Assembly: GCF_003860525.1 (NCBI RefSeq)
Contig: NZ_CP034161.1
Location: forward strand, 496,001-560,000
Source: Epilithonimonas vandammei
Lineage (GTDB): Bacteria > Bacteroidota > Bacteroidia > Flavobacteriales > Weeksellaceae
Direction: 5' to 3'
DNA: 64,000 bases
The translations under genes were made by a program, and so were the position numbers. The notes below the pieces were generated by a model. The model had not been told where the DNA came from, searched no databases, and worked only from the letters and a program-made list of their open reading frames with translations. Each line of letters begins with the position of its first letter. Within the stretch, counting starts at the first letter, position 1. Shown one piece after another: positions 49,570-58,014 of the stretch.

Positions 49570-52104
49570 TTAAGATTTGATACTTTCTTTATTGTTTTTC
49601 TCTTTTTGGGAAGAACCTTCCAAAGCATCTTTAGCTTCATTAAGATTTAAGATAACCGTTTCGCCTTCGCCAAACTGTTTGTTGACAAGCATTTCCGCTA
49701 GAAGATCTTCGATATATTTTTGAATGGCTCGTTTCAGCGGTCTTGCGCCAAAATCTTTGTCCCAGCCTTTTTCAGTAATAAAATCTTTAGCCTCATCAGT
49801 CAGTTCTACTTTATAGCCTAATTTTTCCAATCTGCTGTAAAGTTTGTTTAACTCCAAGTCTATGATTCTTCTGATGTCCGCTTGTTCCAGAGAATTAAAG
49901 ATAATGATGTCATCGATCCTATTCAGGAATTCCGGAGCGAATGCCTTTTTCAATGCACTTTCTATCGTAGATCTTGCTCTTGCATCAGAATTGGTTTTCT
50001 TAGCAGAGGTTCCGAAGCCGACACCATCACCGAAATCTTTAAGGTCTCTAGTTCCGATGTTGGATGTCAAAATGATGATTGTATTTCTGAAATCGATTTT
50101 TCTTCCAAGAGAATCCGTTACGTGACCTTCATCCAAAATTTGTAAAAGAATGTTGAAGACATCAGGATGCGCTTTTTCTATCTCGTCTAAAAGAACTACA
50201 GCGTAAGGTTTTCTTCTAACCGCTTCCGTCAATTGTCCTCCTTCTTCATACCCTACATATCCCGGAGGCGCACCCACCAATCTAGAAACAGCGAATTTCT
50301 CCATATACTCACTCATATCAATCCTGATTAGTGCTTCATCAGAATCAAATAATTCGCGGGCCATCACTTTTGCAAGCTCGGTTTTACCAACACCCGTTGT
50401 CCCCAAGAAAATGAATGTACCGATTGGACGGTTAGGATCTTTCAGACCAGCTCTATTTCTCTGAATGGCTTTCACCACTTTCTTAACAGCATCTTCCTGA
50501 CCAATTACTTTTCCGTTCAGTTTTTCGTCCATTTGTGCCAGTTTATCCAGTTCGTTTTTACCAACTTTGGTTACCGGCACGCCACTCATCATAGAAACCA
50601 CTTCCGCCACATTTTCCTCTGTTACTTTTTCTTTTCTCTCCTTCACATCCTTATCCCATTGTTCTTGGGCAAGATTTAATTCGATTTGAAGTCTTTCTTC
50701 TTCGTCTTTCAGTTTTCTAGCCTCAAGATAATCCTGAGCTTTCACTGCTTTTTGTTTCAATTCCTTCACTTCTTCGATACGAGATTCGTGGTCGATGATT
50801 TCCGTAGGAACTTTCATGTTTTTGATGTAAACTCTGGAACCAGCTTCGTCCATCGCATCAATTGCTTTATCCGGCAGGAATCGGTCTGTTATATATCTTG
50901 ATGTGAGATTAACGCATGCTGCAATAGCCTCGTCTGAATAAACAACGTTATGATGATCCTCGTATTTGTCTTTAATCTGATTCAGAATTTGGATGGTTTC
51001 TTCTATAGACGTAGGCTCTACCATTACTTTCTGGAAGCGTCTTTCTAAAGCGCCATCTTTCTCTATGTACTGTCGATATTCGTCCAAGGTTGTAGCACCA
51101 ATGCATTGAATTTCGCCTCTTGCCAAAGCCGGTTTGAACATATTGGACGCATCCAGACTTCCTGTAGAACTTCCTGCGCCAACTATTGTGTGTAACTCAT
51201 CGATGAAAAGAATGACATCACGGTTTTTTTCCAATTCAGTCATTATCGCTTTCATTCTTTCTTCAAATTGTCCACGATACTTGGTTCCTGCAACTAGACT
51301 TGCAAGGTCAAGTGTGATGACACGTTTTCCATAAAGAACTCTTGATACTTTTTTCTGCTGAATTCTCAAAGCCAAACCTTCTGCGATAGCAGATTTACCA
51401 ACGCCGGGTTCACCGATGAGAAGAGGATTGTTTTTCTTTCTTCTGGACAGAATCTGAGAAACTCTTTCAATTTCCTTCTCACGCCCGATAACAGGATCTA
51501 GTTTTCCGTCTCTTGCCAAAGCAGTCAAATCTCTGCCAAAATTATCTAGAGTAGGGGTTTTGCTTTTCTGGGCGCCAAGATTTCCTGTCGGTTTTTTCAT
51601 TTGGCTGTAAGGCTCGTCCTTTTCCTCATCGTCATCATAAGCGCTGTTTTGAGGTAATTGATCGGTGTTTTTCAACATCGTTCTATACGCTTTCTGCACG
51701 GCATCGTAATCAATATCATAAGCCTGAAGAATGCTCGAAGTAGGATCTTCCTGTTTGTATAGTACACCTAATAAAAGATGAACCGTATTGATATCTGCAG
51801 ACTGATACTGTCTGCACTCCAGCTCGGAACGTTTTACGGCCTGATCCGCCATTTTTGTAAAAGAAATACTACCCATATTGGATGTGAACGGGTTAGAGTT
51901 TACAGCGCTCAGGGTTTCGATTTTTCTCTTTATCTGGGTAAGGTCGGCATTCAGATTTTCGAGGATTTCTTTTGCAGAATTTTCAGTTTTGATAATTCCT
52001 AAAAGGAAATGTTCAGTATTCAGAAACTCACTCTGCAAACGCCTTGCTTCATTTTTGCTTTGCTTGAACACGCGGTTCAAACCGTCTGAAAATTTATAAT
52101 CCAT
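49570..52104 (-). CDS. clpC: ATP-dependent Clp protease ATP-binding subunit ClpC
   Basis: HSP100 unfoldase that feeds ClpP. The 844-residue protein has the double Clp N-domain (1-145), Walker A motifs G-E-P-G-V-G-K-S (231-238) and G-T-T-G-V-G-K-T (568-575), and a middle domain with UVR-like helices (about 440-480), which mark it as ClpC rather than ClpA or ClpB. No mcsA/mcsB or clpP lies nearby, as usual in Bacteroidetes. Monocistronic. Confidence 0.95.
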   Translation of the reverse strand: MDYKFSDGLNRVFKQSKNEARRLQSEFLNTEHFLLGIIKTENSAKEILENLNADLTQIKRKIETLSAVNSNPFTSNMGSISFTKMADQAVKRSELECRQYQSADINTVHLLLGVLYKQEDPTSSILQAYDIDYDAVQKAYRTMLKNTDQLPQNSAYDDDEEKDEPYSQMKKPTGNLGAQKSKTPTLDNFGRDLTALARDGKLDPVIGREKEIERVSQILSRRKKNNPLLIGEPGVGKSAIAEGLALRIQQKKVSRVLYGKRVITLDLASLVAGTKYRGQFEERMKAIMTELEKNRDVILFIDELHTIVGAGSSTGSLDASNMFKPALARGEIQCIGATTLDEYRQYIEKDGALERRFQKVMVEPTSIEETIQILNQIKDKYEDHHNVVYSDEAIAACVNLTSRYITDRFLPDKAIDAMDEAGSRVYIKNMKVPTEIIDHESRIEEVKELKQKAVKAQDYLEARKLKDEEERLQIELNLAQEQWDKDVKERKEKVTEENVAEVVSMMSGVPVTKVGKNELDKLAQMDEKLNGKVIGQEDAVKKVVKAIQRNRAGLKDPNRPIGTFIFLGTTGVGKTELAKVMARELFDSDEALIRIDMSEYMEKFAVSRLVGAPPGYVGYEEGGQLTEAVRRKPYAVVLLDEIEKAHPDVFNILLQILDEGHVTDSLGRKIDFRNTIIILTSNIGTRDLKDFGDGVGFGTSAKKTNSDARARSTIESALKKAFAPEFLNRIDDIIIFNSLEQADIRRIIDLELNKLYSRLEKLGYKVELTDEAKDFITEKGWDKDFGARPLKRAIQKYIEDLLAEMLVNKQFGEGETVILNLNEAKDALEGSSQKEKNNKESIKS

Positions 52105-52278
52105 AATTAAAAATATTCACTAAGTTATGTTTTTTATAAATAATCCTACAATTATTAATTGTAAAATTTGTAAAATTTGTTTTGCAAATTAATTGCCAAT
52201 CAGAAAAACGGGACTTTCTGACCATATTTTTTTATCCACTCAAAAATGTTTAGGTTTGTAGTTCTCAAAAATTAAACT

Positions 52279-52500
52279 ATGAATAATTGGGCAGAATATG
52301 TAGGTTATGTAGCATCGGCATTTGTGGTCGGGAGCTTTTTATTAAAAGAGATTAAGACGATCCGTCTTGTCAATCTGATAGGCTGTATTTGCTTTGTTAT
52401 CTACGGCGTCTACAGCGGGATGCTTTGGCCTATTATTATTCCAAACGTGATATTGGCTTTGGTTCAAATTTATCATTTGGTAAGAACTATTAAATCGTGA
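52279..52500 (+). CDS. YgjV-like small inner-membrane protein
   Basis: A 73-residue protein with three hydrophobic segments: Y-V-G-Y-V-A-S-A-F-V-V-G-S-F-L, I-R-L-V-N-L-I-G-C-I-C-F-V-I-Y-G and W-P-I-I-I-P-N-V-I-L-A-L-V. The R-x-x-N-x-x-G-x-x-x-F-x-x-Y-G pattern fits the YgjV family. Role unknown. A TAGGTTTG -7-like box lies 20 bases upstream. Its stop overlaps the GTG start of the glycosyltransferase gene. Confidence 0.78.
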   Translation: MNNWAEYVGYVASAFVVGSFLLKEIKTIRLVNLIGCICFVIYGVYSGMLWPIIIPNVILALVQIYHLVRTIKS

Positions 52501-53594
52501 AAATCATTGTAAGTGTTTTTAACAATCTGCAGACTGACCAGCGAGTAGAAAAGGTTTGCAAGACACTTTATGATAATGGTTATCACCCACATCTGATTGG
52601 TAATGATTGGTTGGGCGCGCCCGAAATGGAAAGACCTTATCCATTTTACAGAATTAAACTAAATTCAAAAAAAGCTCGTTTCGCATACATAGAGTTCCAG
52701 AAGAAACTCTACCGTGAGCTGAAGAAAAATGCTGACAATAAGACCATTTTATTGGCCAATGATTTGGAAACAATAGTGCCAAATTATCTCATTTCTAAAA
52801 AATTAGGCATCCCTCTGGTTTTTGACAGCCACGAAATTTTCACCGAAATGCCAACAATACAAGGCAGATGGGTGAAAAAAATATGGAAGGCAGTTGAAAA
52901 GAAATTGGTGCCTAAAATAAAAAGAATGATCACTGCTAGTGATTCCTATGCAGATTGGTTTGTGAAAGAATATGGGATAAAGAGACCTACTGTTGTAAGG
53001 AATCTGCCAAGGAGATCTCATTTTTCCGGTATCAATGAAAATGACACAAAAATCATACTTTATCAAGGGTGGCTAAACTATTCCCGCGGGCTGGACAAGG
53101 CCATTATTGCTATGAAAGGGATAGACAATGCTGAGCTTTGGATTGCAGGATGCGGACCGGCGGAAGATTTTTACCGTGCAGTTTCTGTTGAGAATCATTT
53201 GAAAGATAAAGTCAAATTTATCGGAAAGCTTACACCGGATGATCTGCGGAAGGTTACGCCGCAAGCAGATGTGGGAATCAGCATAGAAGAAAATAATGGG
53301 TTGAGTTATTATTATTCTCTACCAAACAAAATTTCGGACTATATCCAGTCCAGGGTTCCTGTTGTGATTTCTGATTTTCCGGAGATGCGAAAGATAGTCA
53401 ATACTTTTTCCGTTGGTGAGATTATTGAAAATCATTCTCCGGAACACCTTGCAGGAAGGATAAACGTTGTACTGGCAAAAGGGAAGGCTTCTTATCTTAA
53501 TCATCTCAATGCTGCTGCAGATGAGCTTTGCTGGGAAAATGAAGAAGACAAAATCCTGAAAATATTCTCCGACGCTGCAAAAGAAATTCTGTAG
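52497..53594 (+). CDS. Glycosyltransferase family 4
   Basis: A 365-residue GT-B enzyme. The C-terminal half has Y-Q-G-W-L-N-Y-S-R-G (donor-site glycine loop), W-I-A-G-C-G-P-A, K-F-I-G-K-L and E-N-N-G-L-S-Y-Y-Y-S-L-P-N-K (the E-x7-E-like region). Substrate unknown; envelope or capsule polysaccharide is likely. The start is a GTG overlapping the preceding TGA (GTGA), the same coupled arrangement as in murF-alr. Confidence 0.88.
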   Translation: MKIIVSVFNNLQTDQRVEKVCKTLYDNGYHPHLIGNDWLGAPEMERPYPFYRIKLNSKKARFAYIEFQKKLYRELKKNADNKTILLANDLETIVPNYLISKKLGIPLVFDSHEIFTEMPTIQGRWVKKIWKAVEKKLVPKIKRMITASDSYADWFVKEYGIKRPTVVRNLPRRSHFSGINENDTKIILYQGWLNYSRGLDKAIIAMKGIDNAELWIAGCGPAEDFYRAVSVENHLKDKVKFIGKLTPDDLRKVTPQADVGISIEENNGLSYYYSLPNKISDYIQSRVPVVISDFPEMRKIVNTFSVGEIIENHSPEHLAGRINVVLAKGKASYLNHLNAAADELCWENEEDKILKIFSDAAKEIL

Positions 53595-53675
53595 AAGGTT
53601 AACTTTTCTAGGCTTTAATTATCTAATAAGTAATTGTATGATTTTTGTATTATAATCAAATAAATAATTAAAAAA

Positions 53676-54191
53676 ATGAGAACTTTCATCGTTTTAGTAA
53701 CTGCTTTTTTTTCAGTCGTCAGTTGCAGCAGTCAGATTTATTTAGATCCTTCTACGCTTGAGTCTGCTATTACCAATAAAGAGTTTAATTATAATGCAAC
53801 CAGAGCATTCCCGATGAATGGTGATGTCAGCAATGTTCTAAACTCATTACCAAACACTTCTTCCAGCAGAATTCTGAACCTTGATCCTGGCTATGGATTT
53901 AATCTGAAAAAAGATATTCTCAGTGTTGGTTTGCCTTATTTCGGGCGTGCATATAATGCTGTTCCGGGTGATGCTAATAATGGAGGCGTCAGATTTGAAT
54001 CAAAAGTGTTTGATATAAAAAAGTCTTCCACTAAAAAAGGAAACACACTGTTGATTATCACACCGAGAGATACGAAGGAAAACTATATTTTTAATCTTGA
54101 GATTTTCAAAAACGGCAGTGCATTTCTTTCTGTGCAGTCTAACAACAGGCAGCCAATAAGCTTTGATGGCAACATCTCGGTAGATCAGTAA
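53676..54191 (+). CDS. DUF4251-like lipoprotein
   Basis: A 171-residue protein with a lipoprotein signal (lipobox V-V-S-C, Cys17) and the DUF4251 features: N-Y-N-A-T-R-A-F-P-M near the start, L-P-Y-F-G-R-A-Y and I-T-P-R-D-T-K-E-N-Y-I-F-N-L later. Function unknown; probably surface- or periplasm-facing. Ends directly against the convergent meaB stop. Confidence 0.75.
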   Translation: MRTFIVLVTAFFSVVSCSSQIYLDPSTLESAITNKEFNYNATRAFPMNGDVSNVLNSLPNTSSSRILNLDPGYGFNLKKDILSVGLPYFGRAYNAVPGDANNGGVRFESKVFDIKKSSTKKGNTLLIITPRDTKENYIFNLEIFKNGSAFLSVQSNNRQPISFDGNISVDQ

Positions 54192-55178
54192 TTATTTCCG
54201 GAAGAGCTTATTAACAAAATCACTTGCTTCAGAACTTGGATTAGACAACAGTTCTGAAGCCTTTTTTTTATGTTTCTGGAATGAGGTTTCCAAAAGATGG
54301 TCATTTTTAGCTTTTTCAAGAATATATTCTCTTACCCAAAATTCAAACCTTTTTCGAGCTTGATTCTTTCTGGTTTCGAGGAAAGTTCCATTCTTAATTT
54401 TCAACGAAATATAATCATCAATTTTATTAAAAACTTCGTCCAATCCAGATTTTTCCAAGGCTGAGCCAAGAATCACAGGGATTTTCCAGTTTTTTTCCTT
54501 TGGTGTGATGAATTGCAATGCCCTCGAAAGTTCAGTTTTTGTCATTTTAGCTTTTGAAAGATTCTCAGAATTAACTTTGTTAATGAAAATCAAATCTGCC
54601 ATTTCCATAATGCCGCGTTTGATACCTTGCAATTCGTCGCCAGTTCCTATGACTTTCAGAAAAAGAAAAACGTCCGTGATATCACTGACTAAAGTTTCAC
54701 TTTGCCCAACACCAACGGTTTCTATCAAAATATAATCAAAACCAGCGGCTTCACAAATCAAAAGACTTTCGAAAGTGGTATTCGCAATCCCTCCCAAAAA
54801 TCCGGAACTTGGACTAGGACGGATAAACGCATTTGGGTCTTTCGCCAATTCTTCCATCCGTGTTTTATCACCAAGAATACTTCCTTTGTTGATGGACGAA
54901 CTTGGATCAATCGCCAAAACGGCTACTTTTTTTCCTTGAGCAATCGCAAACTTTCCAAAGCTTTCTATAAAAGTTGATTTTCCCGCACCCGGAACTCCCG
55001 TAATTCCAATTCTCACAGATTTTCCTGTGAATGGTAATATTTCTTTCAGTAATTGATCCGCAATTAGCCGATGTTCAGGCTTTTTGCTTTCGATAAGTGT
55101 AATGGCTTTTCCCAAAATCCTTTTGTCAGAAGATTTGATTCCGGAGATGTAATCTTGTAAACTGATTGTTCTGCTCAT
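54192..55178 (-). CDS. meaB: Methylmalonyl-CoA mutase-associated GTPase MeaB
   Basis: G-protein chaperone that loads and protects the B12 cofactor of methylmalonyl-CoA mutase. The 328-residue protein has the P-loop G-V-P-G-A-G-K-S-T (61-69), D-P-S-S (switch), E-T-V-G-V-G-Q-S-E and N-K-V-N (N-K-x-D type base motif). The start is the ATG at 55178; 28 upstream residues in the open frame are not family-like. The client mutase is encoded nearby, separated by an oppositely oriented cytochrome gene. Confidence 0.93.
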   Translation of the reverse strand: MSRTISLQDYISGIKSSDKRILGKAITLIESKKPEHRLIADQLLKEILPFTGKSVRIGITGVPGAGKSTFIESFGKFAIAQGKKVAVLAIDPSSSINKGSILGDKTRMEELAKDPNAFIRPSPSSGFLGGIANTTFESLLICEAAGFDYILIETVGVGQSETLVSDITDVFLFLKVIGTGDELQGIKRGIMEMADLIFINKVNSENLSKAKMTKTELSRALQFITPKEKNWKIPVILGSALEKSGLDEVFNKIDDYISLKIKNGTFLETRKNQARKRFEFWVREYILEKAKNDHLLETSFQKHKKKASELLSNPSSEASDFVNKLFRK

Positions 55179-55264
55179 TGGGAATTTGGAATTGTTACAA
55201 ATTGGGCTTAAGGTAATTTTCGGATTCTTATATTTTCTATTTTTGATAAGAATAAAATCCAAAA

Positions 55265-55579
55265 ATAATCAAAAAATACATATACAGTTTGTGTCTTGTG
55301 GGCGTGATTGTCTATTCTTGTAAAACACAGCAAACAACAACTACTACAACTACCGAAACTTCTGCTGCAACAGCCAATCTTAGCAAAGAAGAAATTCTGA
55401 AAAAAGGAGAGGATCTTTTTACTTTGAAATGCGGAAAATGCCACAGATTACCAACACCATCAGAATTTAAAGTAGACGAATGGAAGCCAATAATGGTAAG
55501 AATGGCACCAAAAGCTAAACTAAATGCGGAAGAAACCAATCGGATTTTGGCTTACGTGAATGCTAATGCGAAGAAATAA
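55265..55579 (+). CDS. Small cytochrome c lipoprotein, start codon unclear
   Basis: A mono-haem cytochrome c: heme motif C-G-K-C-H, followed by R-L and a W-K-P-I-M-V-R-M stretch that offers the axial methionine. Before it come a Thr-rich linker and a lipobox (V-Y-S-C). The frame has no ATG ahead of the signal peptide. Between the upstream in-frame stop (55253) and the lipobox it reads K-I-I-K-K-Y-I-Y-S-L-C-L-V-G-V-I-V-Y-S-C, a perfect lipoprotein signal whose positive charges lie upstream of the first alternative start (TTG at 55289). I therefore give the ATA at 55265 as a tentative beginning. Confidence 0.7.
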   Translation: MIKKYIYSLCLVGVIVYSCKTQQTTTTTTTETSAATANLSKEEILKKGEDLFTLKCGKCHRLPTPSEFKVDEWKPIMVRMAPKAKLNAEETNRILAYVNANAKK

Positions 55580-55582
55580 TAA

Positions 55583-57709
55583 TTAATTCTCTAAAAATTT
55601 CTCCAAAATCTCCACAGCACATTTTGGCAAATTGGTTCCGGGACCGAAGATAAAATCTGCACCATTAGCATATAAAAATTCATAATCCTGTTGTGGAATT
55701 ACGCCACCAACAACGATTGTAATATCATCTGCGCCCAGTTTTTTCAGCTCTTCCACCACTTGCGGAACGAGTGTTTTGTGACCAGCAGCCAAAGACGAAA
55801 CGCCTAAAATGTGAATGTCATTTTCCACAGCTTGCTTGGCCACTTCTTCCGGCGTTTGGAAGAGCGGAGCAACATCGACATCAAATCCCATATCTGCAAA
55901 TGCTGTTGCCACTACTTTTGCGCCTCTATCGTGACCGTCTTGTCCCATTTTTGCCACCATTATTCTTGGTCGTCTTCCTTCTTCGTCTTCAAATTTCTGA
56001 CTTAGTGAAACTGCTTTTTCAAAGTATTCGTTTTTTCCTGCGTTCATAGCGTAAACTCCTGATATGGTTCTGATATTGGCTTTGTAACGTCCGAAACTTT
56101 CTTCCATCGCATCGCTCATTTCGCCCAAAGTTACTCGCCTTCTTGCTGCTTCTATGCACAATTCTAGAAGGTTTCCTTGGCCTGTTTTAGCACAACTTCT
56201 AATTTCATTTAAAATTTGGCTGACCGCCTCGGTCTTTCGTTCTGCTTTTATTTTTTCTAATCTTTCGATTTGTTTTCTGCGGACTTCCGTATTATCGATG
56301 TCGAGGATATCAATGTCGGTTTGTTTAAGATTGGATTTGAAGGAATTAACACCGATGATGAATTCTTCTCCGCTATCGATTTTGGCTTGTTTTCTAGCAG
56401 CAGCTTCCTCTATTCTCATTTTTGGGATTCCGGCTTCGATGGCTTTTGTCATTCCGCCTTCTTTTTCTACCTCATCGATGTATTTCATTGCTTCATCAAT
56501 CATTTGTTGTGTTAATGATTCCACTAAATGACTTCCACCCATTGGGTCAACAACATCGCAGATTCCACTTTCCTGTTGGAGGATAATTTGGGTATTTCTG
56601 GCAATTTTTGCAGAATAATCGGTTGGTAGAGCAATCGCTTCATCCAAAGCATTCGTGTGAAGGGATTGTGTTCCACCTAAAGCTGATGACAACGCTTCAA
56701 TAGCAGTTCTTGTGATATTATTGAAAGGTTCTTGCTCCGTTAGACTCCAACCGGAAGTCTGAGAATGCGTTCTTAAAGCTAAGGATTTTTGATTCTGAGG
56801 ATTGAATTGTGTTAGGAGATTTGCCCAAATATAACGTGCAGCGCGCATTTTTGCGATTTCCATAAAATGGTTCATTCCGATGGCCCAGAAAAAAGATAAT
56901 CTGGGAGCAAAATCATCGACGTTCATTCCTGCTTTGATTCCGGTTCTTACATATTCCAAACCGTCGGCTAAAGTGTAAGCCATTTCCAAAACCGGTGTTG
57001 CACCAGCTTCCTGCATATGATAACCGGAAATGGAAATAGAGTTGAATTTCGGAATATTTTTGGAAGTGTATTCAAAAATATCAGCAATGATTTTCATTGA
57101 TGGCGTTGGCGGATAGATATATGTGTTCCTAACCATAAATTCTTTCAGAATATCATTCTGAATGGTTCCGGATAATTTATCTTGGGAAACACCTTGCTCT
57201 TCTGCGGCGACAATATAAAAAGATAAAATCGGTAAAACTGCGCCATTCATAGTCATTGAAACCGAAATTTCATCCAGTGGAATCTGGTCGAACAAGATTT
57301 TCATATCTTCCACTGAATCAATCGCAACTCCGGCTTTTCCGACATCACCAACAACTCTTGCGTGGTCGGAATCATAACCTCTGTGCGTTGCCAAATCAAA
57401 AGCAACCGAAAGTCCTTTTTGTCCAGCTGCCAGATTTCTCCTGTAAAAAGCATTGGATTCTTCTGCTGTAGAAAAACCTGCATATTGACGAATAGTCCAA
57501 GGTTTTTGAACATACATCGTGGAATATGGACCGCGGAGAAAAGGCGCAATTCCGGCAGACCCATTTTTTATGCTTTCGTTTTTTACATCTTCCGCATAGT
57601 ATTTTGATTTTAGTTCCAAACCGTCTTTTTCAAAAATGTAATTTTCTGAATTCGAATTGAAGTCAATATTTTGAAAATCAGGGTTTTGGGTTGTTATTTT
57701 GTGGCGCAT
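55583..57709 (-). CDS. scpA: Methylmalonyl-CoA mutase, large subunit
   Basis: B12 enzyme interconverting methylmalonyl-CoA and succinyl-CoA. The 708-residue protein has the TIM-barrel substrate domain ([18 protein letters not shown]-like repeats around 340) and the C-terminal B12 domain with D591-x-H593-x-x-G596 (D-G-H-D-R-G). Here it would serve propionate or branched-chain amino acid degradation. The small subunit gene is not in the window. The gene is convergent with the cytochrome gene (3-base gap). Confidence 0.95.
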   Translation of the reverse strand: MRHKITTQNPDFQNIDFNSNSENYIFEKDGLELKSKYYAEDVKNESIKNGSAGIAPFLRGPYSTMYVQKPWTIRQYAGFSTAEESNAFYRRNLAAGQKGLSVAFDLATHRGYDSDHARVVGDVGKAGVAIDSVEDMKILFDQIPLDEISVSMTMNGAVLPILSFYIVAAEEQGVSQDKLSGTIQNDILKEFMVRNTYIYPPTPSMKIIADIFEYTSKNIPKFNSISISGYHMQEAGATPVLEMAYTLADGLEYVRTGIKAGMNVDDFAPRLSFFWAIGMNHFMEIAKMRAARYIWANLLTQFNPQNQKSLALRTHSQTSGWSLTEQEPFNNITRTAIEALSSALGGTQSLHTNALDEAIALPTDYSAKIARNTQIILQQESGICDVVDPMGGSHLVESLTQQMIDEAMKYIDEVEKEGGMTKAIEAGIPKMRIEEAAARKQAKIDSGEEFIIGVNSFKSNLKQTDIDILDIDNTEVRRKQIERLEKIKAERKTEAVSQILNEIRSCAKTGQGNLLELCIEAARRRVTLGEMSDAMEESFGRYKANIRTISGVYAMNAGKNEYFEKAVSLSQKFEDEEGRRPRIMVAKMGQDGHDRGAKVVATAFADMGFDVDVAPLFQTPEEVAKQAVENDIHILGVSSLAAGHKTLVPQVVEELKKLGADDITIVVGGVIPQQDYEFLYANGADFIFGPGTNLPKCAVEILEKFLEN

Positions 57710-57760
57710 TATTCCTTTTGTCTTCTGAAATTAAATATAAGAAATTTTGAAAATGTGGTG

Positions 57761-57925
57761 AACCACAAAAGGCACAAAAGTTTTTGGGCTGAAAAATTCA
57801 TTTCTACGTATTTTTTTAACGCAAAGGTCGCAAGGAATTATTTCCTTCATTGAAAATATTTTTAAGTGCGCAAAGGCGTAAAACTTAGCAATGAACGCAT
57901 TAAAGCTTTTGTGTCTTTTGTGGTT
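57761..57925. repeat. 165-bp MITE-like element with 20-bp terminal inverted repeats
   Basis: AACCACAAAAGGCACAAAAG (57761-57780) and its complement at 57906-57925 match at 19 of 20 positions. The interior holds AACGCAAAGGTCGCAAGG and GTGCGCAAAGGCGTAAAA, which relate it to the CGCAAAGG family. It makes up most of the 305-base gap between the mutase and htpG genes; the rest shows nothing but AT-rich DNA. Confidence 0.75.
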
Positions 57926-58014
57926 TTATCAAGCGACAATTTGTCATTAATTTTTGGATGGTCTTTTTTTTGAGTTTCGAATTCAAAATTTTGTAAACAA
58001 AAAATAATATAAAT

